Assembly: GCF_030813415.1 (NCBI RefSeq)
Contig: NZ_JAUSUF010000004.1
Location: 142,629-206,628, forward strand
Origin: Eubacterium multiforme
Lineage (GTDB): Bacteria; Bacillota; Clostridia; Clostridiales; Clostridiaceae
Length of the DNA: 64,000 bases
Reading direction: 5' to 3'
Program-made: the position numbers and the translations under genes
In this document: positions 7,875 to 16,432 of the stretch, piece by piece
How positions within the stretch are numbered: position 1 is the stretch's first letter
Layout of the letters: every line of letters starts with the position of its first letter
Notes under the pieces: generated by a model
What the model saw: only the letters and a program-made list of their open reading frames with translations
Databases searched by the model: none
What the model was told of the DNA's origin: nothing

Positions 7875-9539
7875 ATGAAATCAAAAAGATTCGAGGTTTT
7901 AGCAAAGCGTCCTGTAAATCAAGATGGTTTAATTGGTGAATGGCCAGAAGAGGGATTAATTGCATTAGAAAGTCCTAATGATCCAAAATCATCTATAAAA
8001 ATAGAAAATGGTGTTGTAGTAGAACTAGATAGTAAAAAAAGAGAAGACTTTGATATGATAGATAAATTTATAGCAGATTATGCAATAAATTTAAATAATG
8101 CAGAAGAGGCTATGAAGTTAGATTCTGTTGAAATAGCAAAGAAGTTAGTAGATATAAATGTAAGTAGAGATGAAATTATAAAGATAACAACAGCAATAAC
8201 TCCTGCAAAGGCAGTAGAAGTTATGACACATATGAATGTTGTTGAAATGATGATGGCTCTTCAAAAGATGAGAGCTAGAAAAACTCCATCAAATCAATGC
8301 CACGTAACAAATCTTAAGGATAATCCAGTACAAATTGCAGCAGATGCGGCAGAAGCTGCAATTAGAGGTTTCTCAGAACAAGAAACTACAGTAGGTATAG
8401 TTAGATATGCACCTTTTAATGCACTTTCAATCCTTATAGGATCACAAGTTGGAAGAGGTGGAGTATTAACACAATGTTCAGTTGAAGAAGCTACAGAACT
8501 TGACCTTGGAATGAGAGGACTTACAAGTTATGCAGAAACAGTTTCAGTATATGGTACTGAATCAGTATTTACAGATGGAGATGATACTCCATGGTCAAAA
8601 GCATTTTTAGCATCAGCTTATGCTTCAAGAGGACTTAAGATGAGATATACATCAGGAACAGGTTCAGAAGCATTAATGGGATATGCAGAAGGAAAGTCAA
8701 TGCTTTACCTAGAGTCAAGATGTATATTCATAACAAAGGGAGCTGGAGTTCAAGGACTTCAAAATGGAGCTGTTAGCTGTATTGGTATGACAGGAGCTGT
8801 TCCATCAGGAATAAGAGCAGTACTTGGAGAAAATTTAATAGCTGCAATGCTTGATTTAGAAGTTGCATCAGCTAATGACCAAACATTCTCACACTCAGAT
8901 ATAAGAAGAACAGCAAGAACATTAATGCAAATGCTTCCAGGAACAGATTTTATATTCTCAGGATATAGTGCAGTTCCAAATTATGATAACATGTTTGCAG
9001 GTTCAAACTTTGATGCTGAAGACTTTGATGACTACAATGTTTTACAAAGAGACTTAATGGTAGATGGAGGTCTAAGACCAGTATCAGAAGATGAAACAAT
9101 AGCAATTAGAAATAAAGCTGCAAAAGCTATACAAGCAGTATTTAGAGAATTAGGATTCCCTAAAATAACTGATGAAGAAGTAGAAGCTGCAACTTATGCA
9201 CATGGAAGTAAGGATATGCCAGAAAGAAATGTAGTTGAAGACTTAAAGGCAGCAGAAGAAATGCTTAAAAAGAGAGTATCAGGATTAGATATTGTTAAAG
9301 CATTAAGTGTAAATGGATTTGATGATGTTGCAAACAACATATTAAACATGCTTAAACAAAGAGTTACTGGAGATTATCTTCAAACATCAGCAATTCTTGA
9401 TAAAGACTTTGATGTTATAAGTGCAGTTAACGATATAAATGATTATAAAGGACCAGGAACTGGATATAGACTTAGCAAAGAAAGATGGGAAGAAATTAAA
9501 GATATTCCTAACGTAATTAAACCAGAAGATATTGAATAA
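7875..9539 (+). CDS. dhaB: B12-dependent glycerol/diol dehydratase, large (alpha) subunit
   Basis: Catalytic subunit of adenosylcobalamin-dependent glycerol (or 1,2-propanediol) dehydratase, which converts glycerol to 3-hydroxypropionaldehyde, the first step of the reductive glycerol branch. At 554 residues it has the family length, starting MKSKRFEVLAKRPVNQDG and containing the conserved barrel segments RARKTPSNQCHVTN, GIVRYAPFNALSILIGSQ, YGTESVFTDGDDTPWSKAFLASAYASRG-type core and RYTSGTGSE. The start follows GGGAGG. The medium and small subunits follow with gaps of 21 and 19 bases. The nearby 1,3-propanediol dehydrogenase and glycerol facilitator favour glycerol as the physiological substrate, but sequence alone does not separate glycerol from propanediol enzymes with certainty. 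Confidence 0.93.
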   Translation: MKSKRFEVLAKRPVNQDGLIGEWPEEGLIALESPNDPKSSIKIENGVVVELDSKKREDFDMIDKFIADYAINLNNAEEAMKLDSVEIAKKLVDINVSRDEIIKITTAITPAKAVEVMTHMNVVEMMMALQKMRARKTPSNQCHVTNLKDNPVQIAADAAEAAIRGFSEQETTVGIVRYAPFNALSILIGSQVGRGGVLTQCSVEEATELDLGMRGLTSYAETVSVYGTESVFTDGDDTPWSKAFLASAYASRGLKMRYTSGTGSEALMGYAEGKSMLYLESRCIFITKGAGVQGLQNGAVSCIGMTGAVPSGIRAVLGENLIAAMLDLEVASANDQTFSHSDIRRTARTLMQMLPGTDFIFSGYSAVPNYDNMFAGSNFDAEDFDDYNVLQRDLMVDGGLRPVSEDETIAIRNKAAKAIQAVFRELGFPKITDEEVEAATYAHGSKDMPERNVVEDLKAAEEMLKKRVSGLDIVKALSVNGFDDVANNILNMLKQRVTGDYLQTSAILDKDFDVISAVNDINDYKGPGTGYRLSKERWEEIKDIPNVIKPEDIE

Positions 9540-9560
9540 GGCTTAGAAGAGGTGAAAATA

Positions 9561-10136
9561 ATGGATAATACAGCAAATAAATTTGTTATGCCAGAACTTA
9601 CTCTTAAAGAAGTAGGAGAAGCAAAGGTTGGAACAAGAGCAGATGAGGTTGTAATTGGACTTGCACCAGCATTTGAAAAATTTCAACATAAAACATTAGT
9701 AAATGTAAAACATCCTGATATTTTAAGAGAAATTATAGCAGGAATAGAAGAAGAAGGATTACATGCAAGAGTTGTTAGAATAGTAAGAACTTCAGATGTT
9801 TCTTTCATAGCAAATGATGCAGCAAAACTTAGTGGATCAGGAATTGGAATAGGAATTCAATCAAAGGGAACAACAGTAATACATCAAAAGGATTTACTTC
9901 CATTAAACAATTTAGAACTATTTCCACAAGCACCACTATTAACATTAGAAACATATAGATTAATAGGAAAAAATGCAGCTAAATATGCAAAGGGAGAATC
10001 ACCAACTCCAGTTCCAACAAAGAACGATCAAATGGTTAGACCTAAATTTATGGCAATAGCAGCATTATTCCACATAAAAGAAACTAAGCACGTAGAAGTT
10101 GGCGCAAAACCAATAGAAATAGAAGTTAAATTCTAA
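9561..10136 (+). CDS. dhaC: Glycerol/diol dehydratase, medium (beta) subunit
   Basis: Medium subunit that together with the large subunit holds the adenosylcobalamin cofactor. The core [85 protein letters not shown] is typical of PduD/DhaC. I choose ATG 9561, eight bases after AGAAGAGG, over the GTG at 9552 that overlaps the ribosome site; this gives 191 residues. Unlike microcompartment-associated PduD there is no long N-terminal encapsulation extension, consistent with the absence of shell genes. Confidence 0.9.
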   Translation: MDNTANKFVMPELTLKEVGEAKVGTRADEVVIGLAPAFEKFQHKTLVNVKHPDILREIIAGIEEEGLHARVVRIVRTSDVSFIANDAAKLSGSGIGIGIQSKGTTVIHQKDLLPLNNLELFPQAPLLTLETYRLIGKNAAKYAKGESPTPVPTKNDQMVRPKFMAIAALFHIKETKHVEVGAKPIEIEVKF

Positions 10137-10155
10137 TTTGTAAGGAGAAGAAGTT

Positions 10156-10575
10156 ATGGAACAAAAAATGAGCCCTAAGGATTATCCTTTAGCAATAAAA
10201 AGATCTGATGATATAAAAACACCAACAGGAAAGAATTTTAAGGATATAACTTTAGAAAATATTTTAAGTGGAGATATTAAACCAGAAGACGTTAGAATAT
10301 CACCTGAAACTTTAGAGATGCAAGCTCAAATAGCTGAAGGAATGAATAGAGAAGCTATTGCTAGAAACTTTAGAAGAGCAGCAGAACTTATAAGAGTTCC
10401 AGATGATAGAATACTTGAAATATATAATGCACTAAGACCTTTCCGTTCAACTAAAGAAGAACTTTTAGCTATAGCAGATGAACTTGAAAATGTATATGAT
10501 GCAAAGGTTAATGCAGATTTCGTAAGAGAAGCAGTTGAAATATACGAAAAAAGAAATAAGTTAAAACAAGATTAA
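10156..10575 (+). CDS. dhaE: Glycerol/diol dehydratase, small (gamma) subunit
   Basis: Small all-alpha subunit of the dehydratase hexamer. The 139-residue protein has the family signature YPLAIKRSDDIKTPTGKNFKDITLENILSGDIKPEDVRISPETLEMQAQIAEGMNREAIARNF and RPFRSTKEELLAIADELE. The ribosome site is AAGGAG. It lies 19 bases after the medium subunit and 25 bases before the reactivase large subunit, in one operon. Confidence 0.92.
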   Translation: MEQKMSPKDYPLAIKRSDDIKTPTGKNFKDITLENILSGDIKPEDVRISPETLEMQAQIAEGMNREAIARNFRRAAELIRVPDDRILEIYNALRPFRSTKEELLAIADELENVYDAKVNADFVREAVEIYEKRNKLKQD

Positions 10576-10600
10576 TTTACCCGAATTTTGGGAGGACAAT

Positions 10601-12436
10601 ATGAAAATAATTGCAGGTGTTGATATTGGTAATGCTACTACGGAAGTAGCATTATCAAGAGTTAACAATAACAAAGAAATTGAATTTATTTCAAGTGGTA
10701 TAGTTCCTACAACAGGAATAAAAGGTACTGAAGAAAATATAGAAGGTGTTTTTGATTCATTAAAACAAGCACTTAAAAAAGTATCTTTAGAACTTAAGGA
10801 TTTAGATTTAGTTAGAATAAATGAAGCTGCACCAGTTATTGGTGATGTTGCAATGGAAACTATAACAGAAACAATAATAACTGAATCTACTATGATAGGT
10901 CATAATCCACAAACTCCTGGTGGAATAGGAATTGGAACTGGAAAAACTATATATATAGAAGATTTAGAAAATATAAATAGTGAAGATTTAGAAGAGGATG
11001 AAGCTTTTATACCACTTATATTAAGTAGAGTTAATTTTTTAGAGGCAGCAGCTAGAATAAATCATGCTACAAGAAGAGGAATTAAAATTACAGCAGCAAT
11101 AGTTCAAAGAGATGATGGAGTACTTATAAATAATAGATTAGATATAAAGATTCCAATAGTTGATGAAGTTATGCTTTTAGAAAAAGTTCCTCTAGGAATG
11201 AAAGCAGCAGTAGAAGTTGCAGCACAGGGAGATGTAGTTGAAAATTTAGCAAATCCTTATGGAATAGCAACAGTATTTAACTTATCATCAGAGGAAACTA
11301 AGATGATAGTACCTATATCTAGAGCACTTATTGGAAATAGATCAGCTGTAGTTATTAAAACACCAAAGGGAGATGTAAAGGAAAAGAAAATCCCAGCTGG
11401 TTGTATTAATATAGATGGATTAAAGAGAAAAGAAAGTGTTGACGTTGAACATGGTGCAGAAAAAATAATGGATGCTGTAAGATTATGTGTACCAATACAA
11501 GACGTTAAAGGAGAAGCTGGAACTAATGCAGGTGGAATGCTTGAAAGAGTAAGACAGGTTATGGCAAATCTTACTAAGCAAAAAATTAGTGACATAAAAA
11601 TACAAGATTTGTTAGCTGTTGATACTTTTATTCCTCAAAAGGTTAAAGGTGGACTTGCAGAAGAATTTTCTCTTGAAAATGCAGTAGGAATTGCAGCTAT
11701 GGTTAAAGCAGATAAACTTCAAATGCAAATGATAGCAGATAAGCTTGAGGAGGAACTTAAAGTTCCAGTAGAAGTTGGTGGAGTAGAAGCTGACATGGCA
11801 ATTCGTGGTGCACTTACAACTCCAGGAAGTAGTACACCTCTTGCAATACTTGATATGGGAGCAGGTTCTACTGACGCTTCAATAATAAATAAGCAAGGTA
11901 AAATATCATCAATTCACTTAGCTGGTGCTGGTAACATGGTAACTATGCTTATAAAATCTGAACTTGGACTTGAATCTTTTAATTTAGCAGAAGATATTAA
12001 AAAATATCCATTAGCTAAAGTTGAAAGTTTATTCCATATAAGACATGAGGATGGAACAGTTGAATTTTTTAAAGAGCCTTTAGATCCATCAGTTTTTGCT
12101 AAAGTTGTAATAATAAAAGATGGAATGCTTGTACCGATAGATGGACAAACTTCAATAGAAAAGATAAGAAGTATAAGAAGAGGGGCAAAGGAAAAAGTCT
12201 TTGTAACTAATTGTTTAAGAGCTTTAAGTATAGTTTCACCAACAGGAAATATAAGAGATATTGAATTTGTTGTATTAGTTGGAGGATCTTCATTAGATTT
12301 TGAAGTACCTCAATTAGTTACAGACTCATTATCACAATATGGTGTAGTAGCTGGTCGTGGAAACATTAGAGGAACAGAAGGACCAAGAAATGCTGTTGCA
12401 ACTGGACTTATATTAGCTTGTAATGGAATGGAGTAA
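10601..12436 (+). CDS. dhaF: Dehydratase reactivating factor, large subunit
   Basis: Chaperone-like ATPase that exchanges damaged cobalamin from inactivated dehydratase. The N-terminus IIAGVDIGNATTEVALSRV is the actin/Hsp70-type phosphate loop, and the second loop LAILDMGAGSTDASIINKQG lies near residue 420, with VVLVGGSSLDFEVPQLV at the C-terminal end. The length of 611 residues is normal for DdrA/PduG/DhaF. It starts after TTTTGGGAGGACAAT. The small partner begins six bases after its stop codon. Its presence implies that the dehydratase suffers glycerol-dependent suicide inactivation in this organism. Confidence 0.93.
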   Translation: MKIIAGVDIGNATTEVALSRVNNNKEIEFISSGIVPTTGIKGTEENIEGVFDSLKQALKKVSLELKDLDLVRINEAAPVIGDVAMETITETIITESTMIGHNPQTPGGIGIGTGKTIYIEDLENINSEDLEEDEAFIPLILSRVNFLEAAARINHATRRGIKITAAIVQRDDGVLINNRLDIKIPIVDEVMLLEKVPLGMKAAVEVAAQGDVVENLANPYGIATVFNLSSEETKMIVPISRALIGNRSAVVIKTPKGDVKEKKIPAGCINIDGLKRKESVDVEHGAEKIMDAVRLCVPIQDVKGEAGTNAGGMLERVRQVMANLTKQKISDIKIQDLLAVDTFIPQKVKGGLAEEFSLENAVGIAAMVKADKLQMQMIADKLEEELKVPVEVGGVEADMAIRGALTTPGSSTPLAILDMGAGSTDASIINKQGKISSIHLAGAGNMVTMLIKSELGLESFNLAEDIKKYPLAKVESLFHIRHEDGTVEFFKEPLDPSVFAKVVIIKDGMLVPIDGQTSIEKIRSIRRGAKEKVFVTNCLRALSIVSPTGNIRDIEFVVLVGGSSLDFEVPQLVTDSLSQYGVVAGRGNIRGTEGPRNAVATGLILACNGME

Positions 12437-12441
12437 TTATT

Positions 12442-12804
12442 ATGGCAATGGTAGTTAAAGGATATGAATATGAAATACCTTGTATATACGTATATTATTC
12501 ATCTATGTTAGAAGATACATCTAAATTTGATGAGATATTATGGGGTATAGAAGAAGAAGGAATACCTTATGATGTAAAAAAAATAGATTGTAATGATTCA
12601 GAGGAACTTAGCCATTTAGCTTCCATGAAATCTAAATTAGCAGTAGGTATAGGAATTAGTAAAGAGGGAAAGATAAATTTAACCTTTAATAAATTACCTA
12701 AAAATAAACCACTTTTTACTGCATACTTAGATGATAATTCTAATATTTTAAGAGATTTAGGCTGTAATGGAGGCAGATTAGTTAAGGGTATAGCCTTTAA
12801 ATAA
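12442..12804 (+). CDS. dhaG: Dehydratase reactivating factor, small subunit
   Basis: A 120-residue protein directly after the reactivase large subunit, with the DdrB/PduH/DhaG pattern IPCIYVYYSS, WGIEEEGIPYDVKKID and SKLAVGIGISKEGKINLTF. DdrB-like proteins take the place of the dehydratase beta subunit during cobalamin release. The short ribosome site GGAG lies inside the end of the preceding gene, suggesting translational coupling, which suits a one-to-one complex. Confidence 0.88.
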   Translation: MAMVVKGYEYEIPCIYVYYSSMLEDTSKFDEILWGIEEEGIPYDVKKIDCNDSEELSHLASMKSKLAVGIGISKEGKINLTFNKLPKNKPLFTAYLDDNSNILRDLGCNGGRLVKGIAFK

Positions 12805-12824
12805 ATTTTAAGGAGCAAATAGTT

Positions 12825-13343
12825 ATGTATAAGATTTACACACAAACTGGAGATAAAGGAACTACTTCTTTATTTGGTGGAAGTAGAGTTGATAAAGACA
12901 GTTTAAGAGTAGAAGCTTATGGAACTGTAGATGAAGTTGTTTCAATTATGGGACTTGCTTATTCTAAATTAAATTCTGATTCTTTAAAAGATGAAATTAA
13001 AAATATTCAAAAGAGATTATTTGTTTTAGGAGCAGAACTTGCAAGTGATAGCAAAGGAATGGAATATTTAAAAGATTTAATAAGTAAAGAGGATGTAGAA
13101 GTTTTAGAAGGATTAACAGATAAATATATGGAAATAACAGGTCCAATAAATGAATTTGTTATTCCAGGTAAAAATGAAACATCATCAATTCTTCATATAG
13201 CAAGAACTGTAGTTAGAAGAGCTGAAAGAAGAGTATCAACTCTTGCTAGGGAAGAAAATATAAGAGAAGAAGTTAGAATGTATATAAATCGTTTGTCAGA
13301 TGCTTTATTTGCAATGGCAAGATTTGAAGAAGAAAAATTATAA
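12825..13343 (+). CDS. pduO: Cob(I)alamin adenosyltransferase, PduO type
   Basis: Makes the adenosylcobalamin needed by the dehydratase from ATP and cob(I)alamin. The N-terminal ATP loop YTQTGDKGTTSLFGGSRVDKDSLRVEAYGTVDE and the C-terminal RRAERRVSTLAREENIREEVRMYINRLSDALFAMAR match the trimeric PduO family. It is the stand-alone adenosyltransferase domain of 172 residues; the C-terminal domain found fused to it in Salmonella PduO is encoded separately by the next gene. The start follows AAGGAGCAAATAGTT. Confidence 0.93.
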   Translation: MYKIYTQTGDKGTTSLFGGSRVDKDSLRVEAYGTVDEVVSIMGLAYSKLNSDSLKDEIKNIQKRLFVLGAELASDSKGMEYLKDLISKEDVEVLEGLTDKYMEITGPINEFVIPGKNETSSILHIARTVVRRAERRVSTLAREENIREEVRMYINRLSDALFAMARFEEEKL

Positions 13344-13362
13344 ATGGGAGGTTTAAAATATT

Positions 13363-13788
13363 ATGAAAAAATTTAATGAAATAAAAGAATTAAGTTTAGA
13401 AATGGTAAAGGAAATGGCAAAGGCTGCAGAAAAGAAAGCTTTAGAAATGAATGTTCCAGTTGTATTTGCAGCAGTTGATAAGGGTGCTAACTTAATGTTA
13501 ATGCACAGAATGGAAGAAGCTTTTATAACAAGTATTGATATAGCAATAAATAAAGCTTTTACAGCAGCATGTTTAAAACAAGGTAGCCATGAAGTTGCAG
13601 AGGTTGTTAAGCCAGGAGAAAGTCTTTATGGATTACAACTTACTAATAACTGTAGAATAGTACCATTTGGTGGAGGATTCCCAATAATGGTTGATGGACA
13701 AGTTATAGGAGCAGTTGGAGTAAGTGGTGGAACTGTAGAAGAAGATATGGCCATTGCACAAGCTGCAGTAGATGCTTTTAATAAATAA
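13363..13788 (+). CDS. HbpS/GlcG-family heme- or cobalamin-binding protein (PduO C-terminal-like)
   Basis: A 141-residue protein of the GlcG/HbpS (DUF336) family, with VPVVFAAVDKGANLMLMHRM, SIDIAINKAFTAACLKQ, and the glycine-rich ending NNCRIVPFGGGFPIMVDGQVIGAVGVSGGTVEEDMAIAQAAV. The same domain forms the C-terminal part of some PduO proteins and stand-alone ORFs in glycerol operons. Its role is unsettled; cofactor or aldehyde handling are suggestions only. It sits 20 bases after the adenosyltransferase, after GGGAGG with a somewhat long 12-base spacer. Confidence 0.85.
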   Translation: MKKFNEIKELSLEMVKEMAKAAEKKALEMNVPVVFAAVDKGANLMLMHRMEEAFITSIDIAINKAFTAACLKQGSHEVAEVVKPGESLYGLQLTNNCRIVPFGGGFPIMVDGQVIGAVGVSGGTVEEDMAIAQAAVDAFNK

Positions 13789-13865
13789 AAAAAGTTAAAT
13801 ATTAAACTCAAAAAAATATTTTTGAAATTAATTAAATATAAAACATTATTTAGGAGGACGTTAAT

Positions 13866-15023
13866 ATGAGAATGTACGATTATTTAGTACCAAGTGTTAA
13901 TTTTATGGGAGCTAACTCAATATCAGTAGTTGGAGAAAGATGTAAGATATTAGGAGGAAAGAAAGCTCTAATAGTTACAGATAAATTTTTAAGAAGCATG
14001 GAAGGTGGAGCAGTAGAATTAACTGCAAAATACTTACAAGAAGCAGGAATAGAAATTGCTTACTATGATGGAGTAGAACCAAATCCAAAAGATACAAATG
14101 TAAAAGATGGATTAAAAATATTTAAAGATGAAAATTGTGACATGATAGTTACAGTAGGTGGCGGAAGCTCACATGACTGTGGTAAGGGAATAGGAATTGC
14201 AGCAACTCATGAAGGAGATCTTTATGACTATGCAGGAATAGAAACATTAACAAATGCACTTCCTCCAATAGTAGCAGTTAATACTACAGCAGGAACAGCA
14301 AGTGAAGTAACAAGACACTGCGTTATAACAAACACAAAAACTAAGGTTAAATTTGTTATAGTAAGCTGGAGAAACTTACCACTTGTATCAATTAATGACC
14401 CATTACTAATGGTTAAAAAGCCTGCTGGACTTACAGCTGCAACAGGAATGGATGCTTTAACTCATGCAGTAGAAGCTTACGTATCAAAGGATGCTAACCC
14501 TGTAACAGATGCTGCTGCTATACAAGCAATTAAGTTAATATCAAGTAACTTAAGACAAGCAGTTGCATTAGGAGAAAACTTAGAAGCTAGAGAAAATATG
14601 GCATATGGTTCATTATTAGCAGGTATGGCATTTAACAATGCTAACTTAGGATATGTACATGCTATGGCTCACCAATTAGGTGGATTATATGATATGCCTC
14701 ATGGAGTTGCAAATGCTATGCTACTTCCTCACGTAGAAAAGTACAACTTAATTTCAAACCCACAAAAATTCGCAGATATAGCTGAATTTATGGGAGAAAA
14801 TATAGAAGGATTATCAGTTATGGATGCTGCACAAAAAGCAATCGATGCAATGTTTAGACTTTCAACTGATATTGGAATTCCAGCAAGACTTAGAGATATG
14901 GGAATAAAGGAAGAAGACTTTGAATATATGGCAGAAATGGCATTAAAGGATGGAAATGCTTTCTCAAATCCAAGAAAAGGAAATGAAAAAGACATAGTTA
15001 ACATATTTAAAGCTGCATTCTAA
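13866..15023 (+). CDS. dhaT: 1,3-propanediol dehydrogenase (iron-containing alcohol dehydrogenase)
   Basis: Reduces 3-hydroxypropionaldehyde to 1,3-propanediol with NADH, regenerating NAD during glycerol fermentation. The 385-residue protein belongs to group III iron-dependent alcohol dehydrogenases: nucleotide-binding VTVGGGSSHDCGKGIGI near residues 97-113, NTTAGTASEVTRHCVI, the iron ligands within GMDALTHAVEAY and NLGYVHAMAHQLGGLYDMPHGVANA. The start follows AGGAGGACGTTAAT. A 77-base gap separates it from the HbpS gene with no obvious terminator, and a strong terminator follows the stop codon. Confidence 0.94.
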   Translation: MRMYDYLVPSVNFMGANSISVVGERCKILGGKKALIVTDKFLRSMEGGAVELTAKYLQEAGIEIAYYDGVEPNPKDTNVKDGLKIFKDENCDMIVTVGGGSSHDCGKGIGIAATHEGDLYDYAGIETLTNALPPIVAVNTTAGTASEVTRHCVITNTKTKVKFVIVSWRNLPLVSINDPLLMVKKPAGLTAATGMDALTHAVEAYVSKDANPVTDAAAIQAIKLISSNLRQAVALGENLEARENMAYGSLLAGMAFNNANLGYVHAMAHQLGGLYDMPHGVANAMLLPHVEKYNLISNPQKFADIAEFMGENIEGLSVMDAAQKAIDAMFRLSTDIGIPARLRDMGIKEEDFEYMAEMALKDGNAFSNPRKGNEKDIVNIFKAAF

Positions 15024-15051
15024 ATTTTAAGAAAAAAATATATTTAAAAAT

Positions 15052-15083
15052 AAGCCCCTTTATTAATTTTAAAGGGGCTTTTA
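15052..15083 (+). terminator. Terminator of the dehydratase operon
   Basis: AAGCCCCTTT at 15052-15061 pairs with AAAGGGGCTT at 15071-15080, ending in four T. The glycerol facilitator gene starts 37 bases further on, so its expression depends on read-through or a short local promoter that I could not identify. Confidence 0.88.
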
Positions 15084-15120
15084 ATAAGGACATATTACTT
15101 ACTTAGGAGGAATAATACAT

Positions 15121-15831
15121 ATGAATTTACAAAACTTTATGGCTGAACTTATTGGAACTGCAATTTTAGTTTTATTAGGTGATAGTGTTGTAGCTAATGT
15201 TGTACTTAAAAAATCTAAAGGATTTAATTCAGGATGGATGGTTATAGCATCAGGATGGGCATTTGCAGTTGCAATTCCAGTATATATGTTTGGAAGTGTA
15301 AGTGGAGCACACTTTAATCCAGCAGTTACTATAGCTTTAGCAGTTACTGGAGGATTCCCATGGAATCAAGTTCCAATGTATATTTTAGCTCAACTTATAG
15401 GAGCTTTTATAGGAGCAGCTCTTGTTTTATTATCTTATTATAATCATTTTGAAGCAACAGAAGACAAAGCTACTAAGCTTGGAGTATTTTGTACAGCTCC
15501 AGAAATAAGAAATCCAAAATGGAACTTTGTTACTGAATTTATAGGAACATTTTTATTAGTTTTTGGAATTATGGGAATTACAGCACATCCATTTGTTGAT
15601 GGGGTACAACCTCTTGCAATAGGTATTCTTATATGGGCAATTGGATTATGTTTAGGTGGACCTACAGGATATGCAATAAACCCAATAAGAGATTTTGGAC
15701 CAAGACTTGCACATTTTATATTACCTGTACCAGGTAAGGGGAATTCAGATTGGGGATATGCATGGATACCAGTTGTAGCACCTATAGTAGGAGCTATAGC
15801 AGGAGCTTTAGTTTATAAATTAATATTTTAA
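15121..15831 (+). CDS. glpF: Glycerol uptake facilitator (aquaglyceroporin)
   Basis: A 236-residue MIP-family channel for glycerol entry. Six hydrophobic segments are visible. The first pore motif is the usual NPA (GAHFNPAVTIALAV); the second, in GYAINPIRDFGPRLAHFIL, has Ile in place of Ala, with the conserved arginine of the selectivity filter retained. The aspartate after that arginine (RDFGPR) is the mark of glycerol facilitators rather than water channels. The ribosome site is TAGGAGGAATAATAC. Its place after dhaT fits a role in feeding the glycerol pathway. Confidence 0.93.
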   Translation: MNLQNFMAELIGTAILVLLGDSVVANVVLKKSKGFNSGWMVIASGWAFAVAIPVYMFGSVSGAHFNPAVTIALAVTGGFPWNQVPMYILAQLIGAFIGAALVLLSYYNHFEATEDKATKLGVFCTAPEIRNPKWNFVTEFIGTFLLVFGIMGITAHPFVDGVQPLAIGILIWAIGLCLGGPTGYAINPIRDFGPRLAHFILPVPGKGNSDWGYAWIPVVAPIVGAIAGALVYKLIF

Positions 15832-15973
15832 TTAATAATTTATAATTAATATTTGAAATAAAAAAAATCATTTCTTTAAAACTTTTAAATTTTGCTTTTA
15901 TTTTATAGTAAATAAGGTTACAATATAGAATATAATGTTTAAGTAAGAAACTTAAGTATAGGGAGGAATTTAA

Positions 15974-16324
15974 ATGGATAAAGAATTAAATAAATGCGGA
16001 TGTGGAAATCACGAAGATAATCACGAATGTGGATGTGGTGGACACGATCACGGACATGATCATGAATGCGAATGTGGATGTGGAGAAGACCATAACGAAC
16101 ATTTCGTTGTAGATTTAGTAGACGATGAAGGAAATACTATATCATGCCCAATTATAGATGCTTTTGAATTCGAAGGAAATGAATATGTTTTAGCTAAGAA
16201 TATGGATGATGAATCTGTATATTTATTTAGAGCTTCAGAAGAAAACGAAGAATTAGTAGTTCCAGAAGAAGAGGAATTTGAAAGAGTTTCAACATATTAT
16301 AATGAAACATTAGTAGAAGAATAA
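15974..16324 (+). CDS. DUF1292 (UPF0473) protein with Cys/His-rich N-terminal extension
   Basis: Residues 45-116 (VVDLVDDEGNTISCPIIDAFEFEGNEYVLAKNMDDESVYLFRASEENEELVVP) are a DUF1292 domain, a small conserved Firmicute family of unknown function. The first 42 residues are strikingly rich in Cys, His and acidic residues, with repeated CGCG and HDHGHDH units, and look like a metal-binding or metal-storage tail. The gene has its own -10-like TATAAT at 15931-15936 and a strong terminator, so it is monocistronic. Start ATG after GGGAGGAATTTAA. The metal-binding idea is inferred from composition only. Confidence 0.82.
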   Translation: MDKELNKCGCGNHEDNHECGCGGHDHGHDHECECGCGEDHNEHFVVDLVDDEGNTISCPIIDAFEFEGNEYVLAKNMDDESVYLFRASEENEELVVPEEEEFERVSTYYNETLVEE

Positions 16325-16354
16325 AAAGGGAGAGTGGTATTACCACTCTCTTTT
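16323..16354 (+). terminator. Terminator of the DUF1292 gene
   Basis: GAGAGTGGT at 16330-16338 pairs with ACCACTCTC at 16342-16350 around a three-base loop, with A and T tracts on the two sides. Confidence 0.88.
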
Positions 16355-16432
16355 GCAAATATATGTAAAACTCTTAAGTTATAAAATATTAAATTGGTAT
16401 AGTCATTATATAGGTAAGGAAGGTGTAAAGTT

